Shown piece after piece: positions 25,218-33,547 of a DNA stretch of 64,000 nt. Made by a program: the position numbers and the translations under genes. The DNA lies in assembly GCA_034522175.1 (NCBI GenBank), contig JAXHLQ010000001.1, positions 682,001 through 746,000 of the forward strand, written 5' to 3'. Position 1 is the stretch's first letter. Every line of letters starts with the position of its first letter. The notes beneath the pieces are model-generated. The model had not been told where the DNA came from, searched no databases, and saw only the letters and a program-made list of their open reading frames with translations. Source of the stretch: JAIPDZ01 sp034522175. GTDB lineage: Bacteria > Desulfobacterota > DSM-4660 > Desulfatiglandales > Desulfatiglandaceae.

Positions 25218-25660
25218 TTATAACATTTTTATTTTATCTATACCATAATTTTCCTTTATGATGAAAAGCGGCCTCTGTTTGACTTCATCATATATCCGGG
25301 CCAGATACTCCCCGACCAGACCGATGGCGATGAGTTGCACGCCACCCAAAAATAATACCAATGTCACGAGGGTTGTAAACCCTGTCAGCAATTTCGATTC
25401 CCAGCAGTCTACGAATTATGAAAAAGAAGCCAATACAAACCCAAGAGCGCTGATACAGACACCGGTTCCCGTCATAATTCGCAGCGGTTTGTAGGAGAAG
25501 CTAAACACGGCATCCAGGGCATAGCGGACCAGACGCCTGAAGGATTGTTTTGGGATCCCCCCCTCTCTGTCCCGACGATCATAATAAACAACCTCCTGTC
25601 TGAGACCCACCCAACTCCTGAGCCTTAACGAAAGTGAATCCGATTCGGCCTCGATACGCT
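25218..25660 (-). pseudogene. GtrB-like family 2 glycosyltransferase, 3' part, frameshifted
   Basis: On the minus strand, LRSWVGLRQEVVYYDRRDRE and SFRRLVRYALDAVFSFSYKPLRI (25450-25640) are followed, after a shift in the A5 run at 25421-25425 and another near 25393, by TGFTTLVTLVLFLGGVQLIA then IGLVGEYLARIYDEVKQRPL. This is the C-terminal half of a GtrB/ArnC-type polyprenyl-phosphate glycosyltransferase with two transmembrane helices. The 5' half is replaced by the group II intron remnant. Confidence 0.8.
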
Positions 25661-25666
25661 CATTGG

Positions 25667-26203
25667 GTGTGGCCAAGCTGCCGAAGATGACGAAGCCTGA
25701 TACCTGTGGGGAAGTAATGGGCATATGCACCTGCAGGGCACCCCGGGGTGGTTGGGAAGAGCGCGCGCGGAAAGATGCACCGAGGAACCTGGGAGACCCA
25801 CTGCGGCCCGGCGAAGGAGCCGAAGGATGACCGGGAATACATAACCGGGAGGTCTGCCGCGGCTGGGAGTCGGAGAGGCCCGTAGTAGCGAGGAAACCAT
25901 GGAAACATGGTGGAGCAAAGGGGCCTTGCTGTGAACATGCTGAGTGAGAAGAGGAGTGTGCCGCTTGGACAAAAGTCCCATTACGGAACAACTGACAATC
26001 TGGGGAATTCTGAACGTGTGGCAAGGTGCCCATGTCAAGAAGATCCGGTTGCCGGACAAACTCACTACTTTGAGACAGAAGCTTTACCGGAAGGCGAAAA
26101 ACTACCTGCGTGTGCCTTTTAGTGAAGTTCACAGGAAAGCCGGATGCGGGAAATCCGCCTGTCCGGTTTGACGAGGGGAGGGTTCTGCCCTCCCTACTCT
26201 ACC
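25667..26203 (+). mobile_element. Group II intron remnant with most of the intron-encoded protein deleted
   Basis: Group II RNA features on the plus strand: a GTGTG-type 5' start at 25667, the segment GGCCCGTAGTAGCGAGGAAA (25880 region) followed by AAACATGGTGGAGCAAAGGG that is standard in bacterial introns, and at the 3' end a domain V-like hairpin AGCCGGATGCGGGAAATCCG with CCTGTCCGG, then a domain VI-like GAGGGGAGGGTTCTGCCCTC. Between them only a short reverse transcriptase N-terminus survives (IRLPDKLTTLRQKLYRKAKN). Exact ends are estimated. Confidence 0.75.
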
Positions 26204-26262
26204 GTCTCTGCGCGAGAATAAAAAACAAGCACCTGGATCTCTCCAACCTTGAACCCCTGAAC

Positions 26263-26478
26263 CTAATTTCCCTCCATCACCTTCTTCCACCAGTAATAGA
26301 CCCAGGCCCCATACTCGGCCAGAACCCATCGGATCTGTCTCCCCCGTTTCCACCAGCCCGCCGGATCATAGGGGTCGGTGGCCGCGGCAACCACGCATAC
26401 CCTTAACCGGCCCTCGAACATATTCCTCCAGATAAATCCTGCTCGACGGGTGTGAAATTTGCTGGTAATCAAAGAATT
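26263..26478 (-). pseudogene. C-terminal fragment of a second YdcF/DUF218 gene
   Basis: About 70 residues nearly identical to the end of the protein at 22101 (TSKFHTRRAGFIWRNMFEGR then LRVCVVAAATDPYDPAGWWK). The N-terminal two thirds are missing. It marks a duplicated polysaccharide-locus segment. Confidence 0.8.
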
Positions 26479-26756
26479 GAATGGTACTCTTGCTCGAAAA
26501 ATTTTTTCCCACGACCCTGCGGAACACTCAAGACAATAGAAAGGACCGCTTTGGTTTGTTCCACGTTTACAGTCGCCTTATAGTATGGGTCTGCACGCGT
26601 TTGCCAAATTTTCATTTTAAGGTGCCCATCTGGTGCAAAGGTACTTGCTTGATTGACAAAATGTTCATATTGGAAGAAGAAATTGAAACATAGGAACATC
26701 TCTACCGTTTTCCCTTGTTTTCTTTTGTGAACATTATCAAGAAAAGGAGGCCCGTT

Positions 26757-27290
26757 ATGTCTATCATCAGAGTAGCTTTTTATCCGGTGTGTGTGCTTGG
26801 AATGATCCTTATTATTTCCACTTGGGCGTGTTCCAATAACGCAAATGAGACATCTGAGCTCAAACGTTTCCCCGTGGATAGCATGGAAGGTATTATCAGC
26901 CGGTCAGAAACACAGATCGACCCGGACATATCAAGCGACGGTAACGGGTCATTACGCATTGATGCAAAGGAACCAATGACAGTTCTTCTCTACGAAACAG
27001 GAGACATGGATATCGAAGATTCCCGTCTGATCTATCGAGCGAAGTTGCGTACCCAGTCCGTGGAAGGACAAGTGTATCTTGAAATGCTATGTGATTTTTC
27101 TGGAAAAGGTGAATTCTTTTCTCGTGCCCTTAAAACACCCCTCTCCGGCACCAATGACTGGTCATCTCAGCAAACACCGTTTTTCCTTAAAAAGGGTGAA
27201 AATCCCGACAATATCAAGCTCAATCTGATCATCGACGGCAAGGGAACGGTCTGGATCGACGACATCCAGCTGGGGAAAGCGCCCCTGTAA
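26757..27290 (+). CDS. Secreted or lipid-anchored protein with CBM-like fold
   Basis: 177 residues from ATG 26757, preceded by AAAAGGAGG. N-terminal hydrophobic segment (FYPVCVLGMILIISTWAC) ends in a cysteine that may be lipidated, though the lipobox is imperfect. The rest (SMEGIISRSETQIDPDISSDGNGSLRIDA...WIDDIQLGKAPL) has the alternating pattern and GTVWIDDIQL end of carbohydrate-binding-module-like beta-sandwiches. Such small CBM-like lipoproteins occur in exopolysaccharide loci. Function unknown. Confidence 0.65.
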   Translation: MSIIRVAFYPVCVLGMILIISTWACSNNANETSELKRFPVDSMEGIISRSETQIDPDISSDGNGSLRIDAKEPMTVLLYETGDMDIEDSRLIYRAKLRTQSVEGQVYLEMLCDFSGKGEFFSRALKTPLSGTNDWSSQQTPFFLKKGENPDNIKLNLIIDGKGTVWIDDIQLGKAPL

Positions 27291-27469
27291 AATATGAACA
27301 GGGCCCTTGCTTACCAAATCATGGCTACCGGATACTCATAAAAAGCTTATCAGAGGGTAAGCGCTATCAATTGCAGCCATTACGCAGTCAGTAGAGCGGG
27401 GGGAAAGGCTTAAAGAGGAAAAGTCTTCTCATTTTCCCATGAAAGTGAAAATGTGAAGAACGTGCCCCA

Positions 27470-27586
27470 TTACACTTTATCACCCGGTTCATTAGGAATT
27501 ATTTCATATACCTTTCTCAAGATTAAAGAGGCTTCATAGTCAGTATTGTCGATGCAGATAGCAAAATGTCTCTTTTGATCACCCAT
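27470..27586 (-). CDS. Short protein fragment with CIDNxxYEASL motif
   Basis: 38 residues from ATG 27586: MGDQKRHFAICIDNTDYEASLILRKVYEIIPN. The CI.N..YEASL....KVY..IP pattern is known from small uncharacterised proteins that travel with TA genes; those are usually 60-80 residues, so this is probably 3'-truncated. Low confidence that it is expressed. Confidence 0.4.
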   Translation of the reverse strand: MGDQKRHFAICIDNTDYEASLILRKVYEIIPNEPGDKV

Positions 27587-27634
27587 TGTCTCATTCCAAA
27601 TATGTTCGCCGATATAAGCGTGCCCTCTTTGCTT

Positions 27635-27906
27635 CTATGCCGCTTTTGAAGTCCTCCGCGGAGCCGGAGCACCCTGCAAAAGGCCTTGTGTGCTGAGGTC
27701 TTCATCTATGTCTGGCCAATGTATTCCGTACCCCGCGCCAGCAATTTTCCAGTTCTTGCGCTGTCCCGGTGTCGCATTCAGCAAACGCGGGTACCAGGCC
27801 AGAGGAACCGTTATTGTCCGTCCGTCGAAAAGATCCACCTGATAGCATCATCAGTAAAGCGTACGTCCCTGACTCGTTCTCCTGCCTTAGGTTCCAAAGT
27901 ATGCAT
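27635..27906 (-). CDS. DUF2442 protein, one apparent frameshift
   Basis: Frame one starts MHTLEPKAGERVRDVRFTDDAIR at 27906. Frame two continues VDLFDGRTITVPLAWYPRLL then NATPGQRKNWKIAGAGYGIH and WPDIDEDLST to 27635. Together they make a complete DUF2442 domain of about 90 residues. The shift near 27838 disappears if one base is added to the CC pair. The start lies inside the end of the DUF4160 gene; the DUF4160/DUF2442 pair is a recurrent TA-like module. Confidence 0.8.
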
Positions 27907-28126
27907 TCCATGCCTCCAATAATTCTTTTTGGTTCTCGGTTGTGAGCGCCTCTAATTTCCGCAACTCTCTCGCTGGATATCCAAGATTATACGCCAAGCC
28001 CACAGGATTGAGCCAAAACTTGGCTGAAAAGGCGTCCCGGTCGATATGGACATGCGGCGGTTCGTGCAAATCATGGCTGACAAAGTAAAACCTATATGGT
28101 CCTGACCTCAAGACTGCTGGGGACAT
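27887..28126 (-). CDS. DUF4160 protein
   Basis: 79 residues: SPAVLRSGPYRFYFVSHDLHEPPHVHIDRDAFSAKFWLNPVGLAYNLGYPARELRKLEALTTENQKELLEAWNAYF. The RFYFVS.D..EPPHVH..R and FWL.P..LA.N.G....EL......... pattern defines DUF4160. It would be the upstream gene of the DUF4160/DUF2442 module. An attC-like site sits 30-80 nt upstream, so this pair may be a gene cassette. Confidence 0.88.
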   Translation of the reverse strand: MSPAVLRSGPYRFYFVSHDLHEPPHVHIDRDAFSAKFWLNPVGLAYNLGYPARELRKLEALTTENQKELLEAWNAYFGT

Positions 28127-28154
28127 TTTCCTTTCCCTTCTATATCAACAATTT

Positions 28155-28206
28155 CCAAGCGAACGAACCGGTTCAGCGGCGGTGGAACGTCGTCCGCTGG
28201 AACCTT
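28155..28206 (-). other. attC-like site, weak
   Basis: Imperfect stem GGTTCAGCGG/CCGCTGGAACC with one extrahelical G, flanked by GAACC/GGTTC, between two cassette-like genes. The R'' box is degenerate (TTAAAGG), so I rate this below the other sites. Confidence 0.45.
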
Positions 28207-28207
28207 T

Positions 28208-28249
28208 AAGGATAGATCGTGGATCGCTTCGCTCTCACGATCTATCCTT
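28208..28249. terminator. Long perfect inverted repeat, terminator-like
   Basis: AAGGATAGATCGTG (28208-28221) pairs perfectly with CACGATCTATCCTT (28236-28249). It follows the gene at 28269-28727 on the minus strand. No strong T tract, so it may be another structural element. Confidence 0.45.
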
Positions 28250-28268
28250 ATTCGTTATCTCATATTTT

Positions 28269-28727
28269 TCAAAGTTCTGATTGGATCTTAGCTATTCTTT
28301 CTTCCAAATCATCAATAAATTCGTCTGAGACCCTGTGTCTTGCCAATTCATTATAATGTCTGGCTTCTTCAAAAAGTGTATCATAGCTGAGTCTTAGGGA
28401 TTTCAACACGTCTGTCCAAAATTTTTTCCGTATGTCAGGTGGGTTACACGGACCATCTACATCATTTTTGAATCGATCAGGTGTTATGACAAGCAGGTCT
28501 TCATATGGAATCCCAAGTTTTTCTGCTTGATACTTTAGCATTTCCCGCTCTTCCCAATTATCAAACCAGTGTTCACCATAGTCATTATCCAGTGTGAACA
28601 GTCTCCCGATCCACGCCACAGGATTCCATTCAATCATCCCAAGAATTTCACAGAGGTATTGGAATTCATCTGTGACAAGAAAGGCATCAAGCTGATCAAT
28701 ATACTTGAACACTTTGACAGTTTTCAT
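28269..28727 (-). CDS. Hypothetical cassette-type protein, 152 residues
   Basis: An acidic, soluble protein beginning MKTVKVFKYIDQLDAFLVTD with many aromatic residues (EHWFDNWEEREML, PPDIRKKFWTDVLKSLRLSY) and a coiled end (DEFIDDLEERIAKIQSEL). No family recognised. Bounded by attC-like sites on both sides in minus orientation, so it has the layout of a single-gene integron cassette, whose cargo is commonly of unknown function. Confidence 0.6.
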   Translation of the reverse strand: MKTVKVFKYIDQLDAFLVTDEFQYLCEILGMIEWNPVAWIGRLFTLDNDYGEHWFDNWEEREMLKYQAEKLGIPYEDLLVITPDRFKNDVDGPCNPPDIRKKFWTDVLKSLRLSYDTLFEEARHYNELARHRVSDEFIDDLEERIAKIQSEL

Positions 28728-28747
28728 AGCTGCGCAATCTTAGTTCT

Positions 28748-28807
28748 ACATAACGTTAAGCTCAGCGGCGCGAGGTACAAGCGTCCGCTGGAGCGCCTTG
28801 TTGGCGG
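28748..28807 (-). other. attC (59-base element) recombination site
   Basis: Read on the minus strand: R''-like CGCCAAC, then AAGGCGCTCCAGCGGACGC..., a loop, ...GCGCCGCTGAGCTTAAC, then GTTATGT as R'. The two arms (GCGCTCCAGCGG and CCGCTGAGC) pair with the extrahelical base characteristic of attC. It lies just 3' of the ParE/addiction-module cassette. Confidence 0.8.
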
Positions 28808-28865
28808 TGTTCTAAAAGTTCATTGATGAAAAGGCGCTGAATATTGTTCTTTATTAATCGAGCCG

Positions 28866-29144
28866 TTACGATATCCACTTTGGATTCCGGCGGCAGTCGA
28901 GTACGGCTCGGACGCGCGCAACACCATCCTCAATGCGGTAGTACACTGCATAAGGAAACCGTTTAGAAATGAGGCGATGATATCCGTTATGGATCGCATG
29001 AATGCCCCCAGAAAGTCGCAATGATTGAATATCAGACCACAGTGAATCAAGGAAATAGTCGCCAAGACCGTCAGCCTGTCGTTCATAGAAACGAAACCCG
29101 TCTGCCAAGTCAGCAGTTGCCTCATCAAGGACTTGAACCCTCAT
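28866..29144 (-). CDS. RelE/ParE-superfamily toxin
   Basis: 92 residues: MRVQVLDEATADLADGFRFYERQADGLGDYFLDSLWSDIQSL then HNGYHRLISKRFPYAVYYRIEDGVARVRAVLDCRRNPKWIS. The FPY.VYY.......V.AV.DCRR.P pattern is the ParE C-terminus. Frame complete. It follows its antitoxin with an ATGA overlap and is closed by an attC site: a TA gene cassette. Confidence 0.9.
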   Translation of the reverse strand: MRVQVLDEATADLADGFRFYERQADGLGDYFLDSLWSDIQSLRLSGGIHAIHNGYHRLISKRFPYAVYYRIEDGVARVRAVLDCRRNPKWIS

Positions 29145-29359
29145 TTGAGTTGTTCCCTCACAGCTTTCTTAGCTTCGGCTATATCCAGAAAGTGTGATGC
29201 CCCTTCGGAGATGCGCTTTTCTCGGGCGCGTAATACATCTGCGTGCCAGGATGGGGAGGGGATATTCTCCGGTGTGCTGGCAAGGTCGGCCCAAATTTCT
29301 TCGATCGCCTGTAGCTTGTCCTCGACGCTCATTTGTTTCAATGGGATGCTAAAGTGCAT
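29141..29359 (-). CDS. Putative addiction-module antitoxin (TIGR02574 family)
   Basis: 72 residues: MHFSIPLKQMSVEDKLQAIEEIWADLASTPENIPSPSWHADVLRAREKRISEGASHFLDIAEAKKAVREQLK. The S..EK...IE.LW..L......PSP.WH...L..R......G fingerprint is that of the small antitoxins of ParE toxins. Overlaps the ParE gene by 4 nt. Confidence 0.9.
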   Translation of the reverse strand: MHFSIPLKQMSVEDKLQAIEEIWADLASTPENIPSPSWHADVLRAREKRISEGASHFLDIAEAKKAVREQLK

Positions 29360-29460
29360 GATAATTCTCCAACTATGTTTTGGCTATATACGATTTGATA
29401 CAATCATCGTAAATTATGGTGTCTTATCCCATAAGTTGTAAAGGATTTTCCGATACCGCC

Positions 29461-30309
29461 AACAGCTATAATAGATGGAAAATTGTCCACTTATTACCCT
29501 TATATCATGGCAAATTTTCCATCTATTCTGATATTAAAGCATAAAAAGTGGAAAAAAGCCTATTGATTTTTCCATCTATTGAGCAATAGCTTTGATAGCA
29601 TGGAAAATAGGCGCTGGGCTGTGACATCTTCCGACACCCTTTTCGCCACCCACTTGCTGGAAAACGGGGGCAACATCCGGGTGGTGCAGGTATTGCCCTA
29701 GTATACCGATGTCAAGACCACCGAGATCTATACCCACGTCATGGAAAAGGACATTTCCGTGGTGCGCAGCCCGCTTAACGCACTTGTATGAATTTGGTTT
29801 TAAAACCATGCTCGGCTGGGTCTGCGCCTATCACCTCCCTGGCTGCCAGATCAGCAGAAGCCCGGCCCAAGCGCCGGTGTCCCGCTTTAAAAATTTCGGA
29901 GTTGTAAATTCGATTTTGCTCCCGACAGAAAATGCCTGTCAGGAGCGATGTGGGCACAATTTGAGAGATTGTTCCATTTGTGGACCTGAGGGATGTGGGT
30001 TTTCCGCTCAATGAACGAGGAAGTCAGATTGCTCTCACGGTCGATAATTGGGCATATTATTTAAGATCAAAATTTAACGTCAAGGAAAATATAAGGAAAC
30101 TTAGGGTCAAATTTTAAATGTTCACATTAAACTTGACAGGATCTACAGGTTTTGCAGGATGATTTGCTTCTCATGACGCCGCCTGTTCCACCGTCGCAGG
30201 ATCTGTGATATAAACTTTACATTCAGCCCCTTTTATGACGTAATAAAATCTCAAAATGGGACGTCAGGTCAAGTTATTTTAGTATTTAAGGACGTTCCCC
30301 ATTCCACAC
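29461..30309 (+). repeat. Direct repeat R1: decayed integron-integrase platform (849 bp)
   Basis: Nearly identical, without any length difference, to 37272-38120. It contains, in order: a 15-bp perfect inverted repeat AATAGATGGAAAATT (29470-29484 and 29513-29527), an internally deleted intI (29600-29791), a conserved downstream flank, and a terminal GGGACGTC...GACGTCCCC hairpin. Cassette-type genes on the minus strand start at its left edge, next to a GTTGGC core on the minus strand; in an integron this is where attI would be. Confidence 0.85.
29600..29791 (+). pseudogene. Integron integrase IntI, internal deletion and nonsense (copy R1)
   Basis: 63 codons: an N-terminal MENRRW fused to the C-terminal tyrosine-recombinase part SSDTLFATHLLENGGNIRVV...YTDVKTTEIYTHVMEKDISVVR. 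ATHLLENG, DVKTT and IYTH (catalytic His and Tyr region) are IntI hallmarks. A TAG interrupts the frame at GHTDVKTT (the G-H become a stop), so this copy is more decayed than the one in R2. Confidence 0.8.
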
Positions 30310-30383
30310 TTTTATGATTGCAAATGATGACGGAAGCACTTTATTTAAGCGTTCTGAATTGCATTTTTATGGAGGTATCCGCT

Positions 30384-30605
30384 GTGGAACCAATAAGGCA
30401 GGTTATAGATGATATGCCCGAAATTCTTTCCGTTCCCCCTGAAGTTCAGCATCAACGCGTTGAAATTGTTTTCCGCTTGTTGGAGCGAAAGACTGTTGAA
30501 GGCTCCTTTAAGAAGGCGCTGGGAGCAATGCCGGATATCGGCGACGACGATGACTTTGCCCGTCCACGGGATTTTGGCCGTGGTGAAATGCAATGGGATA
30601 TCTGA
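30384..30605 (+). CDS. Putative antitoxin of a FitB-type PIN toxin
   Basis: 73 residues from GTG 30384, chosen because GGAGG lies 8 nt upstream; ATG 30369 is the alternative. VEPIRQVIDDMPEILSVPPEVQHQRVEIVFRLLE is helical, and the C-terminus GAMPDIGDDDDFARPRDFGRGEMQWDI is acidic with the DF.R....W motif seen in toxin-binding tails of PIN antitoxins. Its 3' end overlaps the PIN gene by 13 nt. Confidence 0.65.
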   Translation: MEPIRQVIDDMPEILSVPPEVQHQRVEIVFRLLERKTVEGSFKKALGAMPDIGDDDDFARPRDFGRGEMQWDI

Positions 30606-30889
30606 TAGACACAAATGTTCTGTCGGAAATCCGCAAAGGGAAACGTGCGAATGCCGGTGTGCGAGAGTGGTTCGCTGAGGCAGATGATGATGATTTATTC
30701 GTTTCGGTCCTGACTATAGGGGAGATCAGACGTGGAATTGAAGGGATACGTCATCGTGACCCTGTTTCTGCGACGTATCTCGATAAATGGTTCGCCACTG
30801 TGCAAGCGCGGTCCACCGGGCGTGTCCTGCTCGTTACGCCTGGCGTCATACTCAAACTATCTTCGCAAGCACAAAATATGAAAATGTAA
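30593..30889 (+). pseudogene. FitB-type PIN toxin, 3' truncated
   Basis: MGYLIDTNVLSEIRKGKRANAGVREWFAEADDDDLFVSVLTIGEIRRGIEGIRHRDP carries the first Asp and the conserved Glu of the PIN fold. From about residue 85 (VTPGVILKLSSQAQNMKM) it departs from the family and lacks the last acidic residues. The break coincides with another sequence block, so the C-terminus was lost by rearrangement. Confidence 0.78.
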
Positions 30890-31050
30890 GGAACGTCCCG
30901 AAAGCCTTGGGGTCTGTTGCTTGGGGTCGGGCCAAGCTAACCAATGGATTTCTATGGGTTATCTTTCCAAAAATAGCTGTTTTCAGCTTCTATATCGCTC
31001 TTTTTGCCACCAAAATGGGCCATATAGGGCGCGGCGGGTCCCCTGAGTCG

Positions 31051-31407
31051 TTAGGGGTGCAGACCTCGGATTATGAAAAAAGCCCAGATTGCCAAGGCGG
31101 GCCAACCTAAAGAAATAATACTCATTCCAAGCGTACCGATTTGTACATCTAAAAACCCAAAAAGGAAACCCCCGACAAGGCTTCCAACAACAAGTAATAC
31201 TATGGGCCAATACCAAGATACTTGAATAAAATAGTAAACCAAAAGCCCGAGTCCAACCAAACAGCCAAGGATTACGGAAGCTTGAAGGGCAAGAAGATAT
31301 CCTTGTGATGCTCCTTGGAAATGCCTTGCATGGCGTTGATGTGTATTTAAAAATCCAAAAAATAATAGCCAGGATATTATGAGCGGTAATGGCATTGAGC
31401 TATTCAT
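31051..31407 (-). CDS. Hypothetical membrane protein, cassette-type
   Basis: 118 residues with four hydrophobic segments (LIISWLLFFGFL, LQASVILGCLVGLGLLVYYF, WPIVLLVVGSLVGGFLFG, ISLGWPALAIWAFFII). No family recognised. Same strand as the neighbouring cassette genes and of the size and style often found as integron cargo. Confidence 0.55.
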   Translation of the reverse strand: MNSSMPLPLIISWLLFFGFLNTHQRHARHFQGASQGYLLALQASVILGCLVGLGLLVYYFIQVSWYWPIVLLVVGSLVGGFLFGFLDVQIGTLGMSIISLGWPALAIWAFFIIRGLHP

Positions 31408-31457
31408 GAAAAGACCTCATAAAATTTTCTTGGGGACTTGGGGACGTCCTTCAATAA

Positions 31458-31724
31458 TCAACTAAAGTATTCCCCAGGTGCCAACCCGCCTCTTTTGCGT
31501 TCTTCTCTCCTCTTCTGACAGCATAGCTCACTGAAAAAATGGGCGTGGTTGGATAAAAACGACCAGGCGTAACATGGGGTCCGGGTCTTGGGCAGAAGAT
31601 CAGAAAGGCGTTTAATGAAATCTTCACGGTCTACATCATCCCTGAAGATCTTCCGCCGTTGTATCCCCCTGATCATCAGATGATGAAGAAGGCCGGGCGT
31701 ATCTAATCGGGCAATTCTGCGCAT
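31458..31724 (-). pseudogene. REP-associated tyrosine transposase (RAYT), N-terminal fragment
   Basis: MRRIARLDTPGLLHHLMIRGIQRRKIFRDDVDREDFIKRLSDLLPKTRTPCYAWSFLSNHAHF: the Y1 transposase start plus the HUH metal-binding motif (NHAHF). After about 65 residues the normal sequence (which would carry the catalytic Tyr) is replaced by SELCCQKRREERKRGG, a piece that also occurs near 42185. Both ends lie next to GGGGACGTCC motifs, which are probable REP ends. Confidence 0.82.
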
Positions 31725-31808
31725 GGTCCATACATACCATCACACGCATTCCATGTTAAGTTATTTAAGTACTTAAGGACGTCCCCCATTTAATTTTTTT
31801 GTTGGCCA

Positions 31809-32417
31809 TTATATTTTTACGTTCTTGTAGATCGCTTGACCGCAAGATAATATAAAATTACAAGCTGTTTCAGTTTCGGTTTTGTCAATCACATATTTTT
31901 GTCCAGTAGCTATATCAATGTCTGCCTCATGCACAATTTGATTTCTTCTCGCAACAATTGTTTTTAAAGTGGTTTTTGCTGTATGCTGATCTACGCCTAA
32001 ATGAACTGAGATATTTTGCCACTTGTGTGATTCTCTCCATATAAAGCTCAAGCCATCTGCTACTTTATCCGGGTCTTGAAAAGATAAAAAACTTGATTTT
32101 CTGACCACTTCATTTTCAAAATAATATTCTCCAGGGGGAATCGTTGCACTGGCTATTTTGTTATGTATTTCAAGTGAAATTCCTTCATTCAAATATTTAG
32201 GTGTTGCTGGTCTATTATTGGTAAAAATCTCTACCATTCCAATTTTAACGAGGTCATGAATTAGTTTGTCAAATGCGCTAACTGAATATACTAAATGTGC
32301 TCTTAACAGGTCATCAAAAACCATCCCAGGCATATTTGAAGACGAGAACTCAAATAATGCTAATAGTTGAGCAGAATCCTCTATGTTTTTCTCGAAAAGT
32401 CGCAAGGAATTAAGCAT
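31809..32417 (-). CDS. HEPN-domain protein (MAE_28990/RiboL-PSP-HEPN-like)
   Basis: 202 residues. LRAHLVYSVSAFDKLIHDLVKIGM and the C-terminal VARRNQIVHEADID with an RX4H motif (RNQIVH) identify a HEPN nuclease of the type found next to ParA or other ATPases. It is encoded directly after a ParA-family gene with an 8-nt overlap, so the two products are likely to function together. HEPN domains are commonly RNases in TA and defence systems; the ATPase would control it. Confidence 0.8.
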   Translation of the reverse strand: MLNSLRLFEKNIEDSAQLLALFEFSSSNMPGMVFDDLLRAHLVYSVSAFDKLIHDLVKIGMVEIFTNNRPATPKYLNEGISLEIHNKIASATIPPGEYYFENEVVRKSSFLSFQDPDKVADGLSFIWRESHKWQNISVHLGVDQHTAKTTLKTIVARRNQIVHEADIDIATGQKYVIDKTETETACNFILSCGQAIYKNVKI

Positions 32418-33447
32418 CTTTTAAGACTTCTTTGACCTGTTCAGCAAGCTCGCTAAACAAAATATTAAATGCTGTTCGCTTTTCCTGCAATTGTGCGAGA
32501 ACTGGCCCAGTTGCATCTAATTCTTCGTCGGTTAATTCAAATACCGGGACACCAGCCTCATATGATTTGGGTAATAGACTTTGGAAGTCGCTAATTTCCT
32601 GCATGCAAAATCCATTTTCATTTCTAATATTGGCACTCTCATATTTTTCTAAAGGTAGTACCATAGATGCATTATATAGAGCAGGGAATAGCTGATTTTT
32701 TGTTATCTCTTTAATTTCATCGATATTGTTTCTGTATGGAGCTGCAGCCTTTCCTCTACGAATATTAAACCTTTGTATAATTGTTCCCAAAAAATATGGT
32801 GTACTTTCAGGGATAGGGTATGCGGCTTCTTTAAAGGCTTCCAGAGTTGATGTTTTCCAATCAAACCATTTAGGAAGAATATTTCTTAAAGTGTTTAGTG
32901 CCATGATAGAAAACGGATCAGGGTTTGTAGGGACAACAAATCCATTTGATATTATGAAAAAGTTCTGGTTTATAGCACTCAGACTAGGATTTAAGTCTAT
33001 TAATGTAAAATCGATATTATATTTTTCTTCGGTCAATCTTATAAGTTCAGCGAAAGCACCTGGTAAATTTTGGAGAGTTGCAAGCGATCTGCTTGATGTT
33101 AGCGCAAAGGTTAATGAAGACTCATACTCTGAAAGATTCGCATGCCCAGCTAACAAAAACAAACTAGGAGCCCTTTCTGGAAACTGGCAGGTTATTTCTT
33201 TGATTGGTACAGGTTTACCTTCAAATGCCACCTTTACCCCGTCTTTAATATTTTGTTCTTTTGTTTCTTCATCTAAGTAATATTTCTCAAAATTCTCTCC
33301 CAGGATAAGACTTGATAAATTACATTGGGGATCGGCATCTACCACAAGTACCCTGTTATTTTTGGCTAATATCCACCCAAGGTTGTAAACACTTGTAGTT
33401 TTGCTAACACCACCTTTATGGTTAAACAATACAATTCTTTTACTCAT
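32410..33447 (-). CDS. ParA-family ATPase paired with a HEPN gene
   Basis: 345 residues. Deviant Walker A KGGVSKTTS with signature lysine (HKGGVSKTT), Walker A' VLVVDADPQCNLSSLIL, and a Walker B-like region FTLIDLNPSLSAINQNFFI. Insertions and a long C-terminal half make it longer than chromosomal ParA (about 260). No ParB or parS-like neighbour exists. The start lies about 25-90 nt from an attC site and the overlapping HEPN gene suggests a two-gene cassette. Confidence 0.88.
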   Translation of the reverse strand: MSKRIVLFNHKGGVSKTTSVYNLGWILAKNNRVLVVDADPQCNLSSLILGENFEKYYLDEETKEQNIKDGVKVAFEGKPVPIKEITCQFPERAPSLFLLAGHANLSEYESSLTFALTSSRSLATLQNLPGAFAELIRLTEEKYNIDFTLIDLNPSLSAINQNFFIISNGFVVPTNPDPFSIMALNTLRNILPKWFDWKTSTLEAFKEAAYPIPESTPYFLGTIIQRFNIRRGKAAAPYRNNIDEIKEITKNQLFPALYNASMVLPLEKYESANIRNENGFCMQEISDFQSLLPKSYEAGVPVFELTDEELDATGPVLAQLQEKRTAFNILFSELAEQVKEVLKDA

Positions 33448-33471
33448 TTACATCTCCTTTCGAGGTGGCCA

Positions 33472-33547
33472 ACGCCCGGCTCACGCGCCGGTTTGGAGCC
33501 GCAAAGCGGCGGAAAATCGGTCGCTGTGCAGCCGATGGTTAGGTGAC
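33472..33547 (-). other. attC recombination site
   Basis: Minus strand: CACCTAAC (R'') ... CATCGGCTGCACAGCGACCG ... loop GCCGCTTTGCGGC ... CCGGCGCGTGAGCCGGGC ... GCGTTGGCC (R'). Long variable terminal structure with a second hairpin in the loop, as in large attC sites. It closes the cassette of the IS-split hypothetical gene, and its R' is next to the ParA gene start. Confidence 0.8.

Noticed and set aside
25416..26132. Minus-strand protein of 238 residues
   Set aside because: It is a chance fusion of the group II intron antisense strand with the gtrB fragment; only the last third is protein-like.
29461..30309. R1/R2 as a simple insertion sequence
   Set aside because: No transposase and no terminal inverted repeats; the only coding trace is integron integrase, and cassettes start at one side.
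30937..31055. A further attC between 30937 and 31055
   Set aside because: GCTAAC and GTTAGGGG cores are 115 bp apart, but I could not find complementary arms between them.
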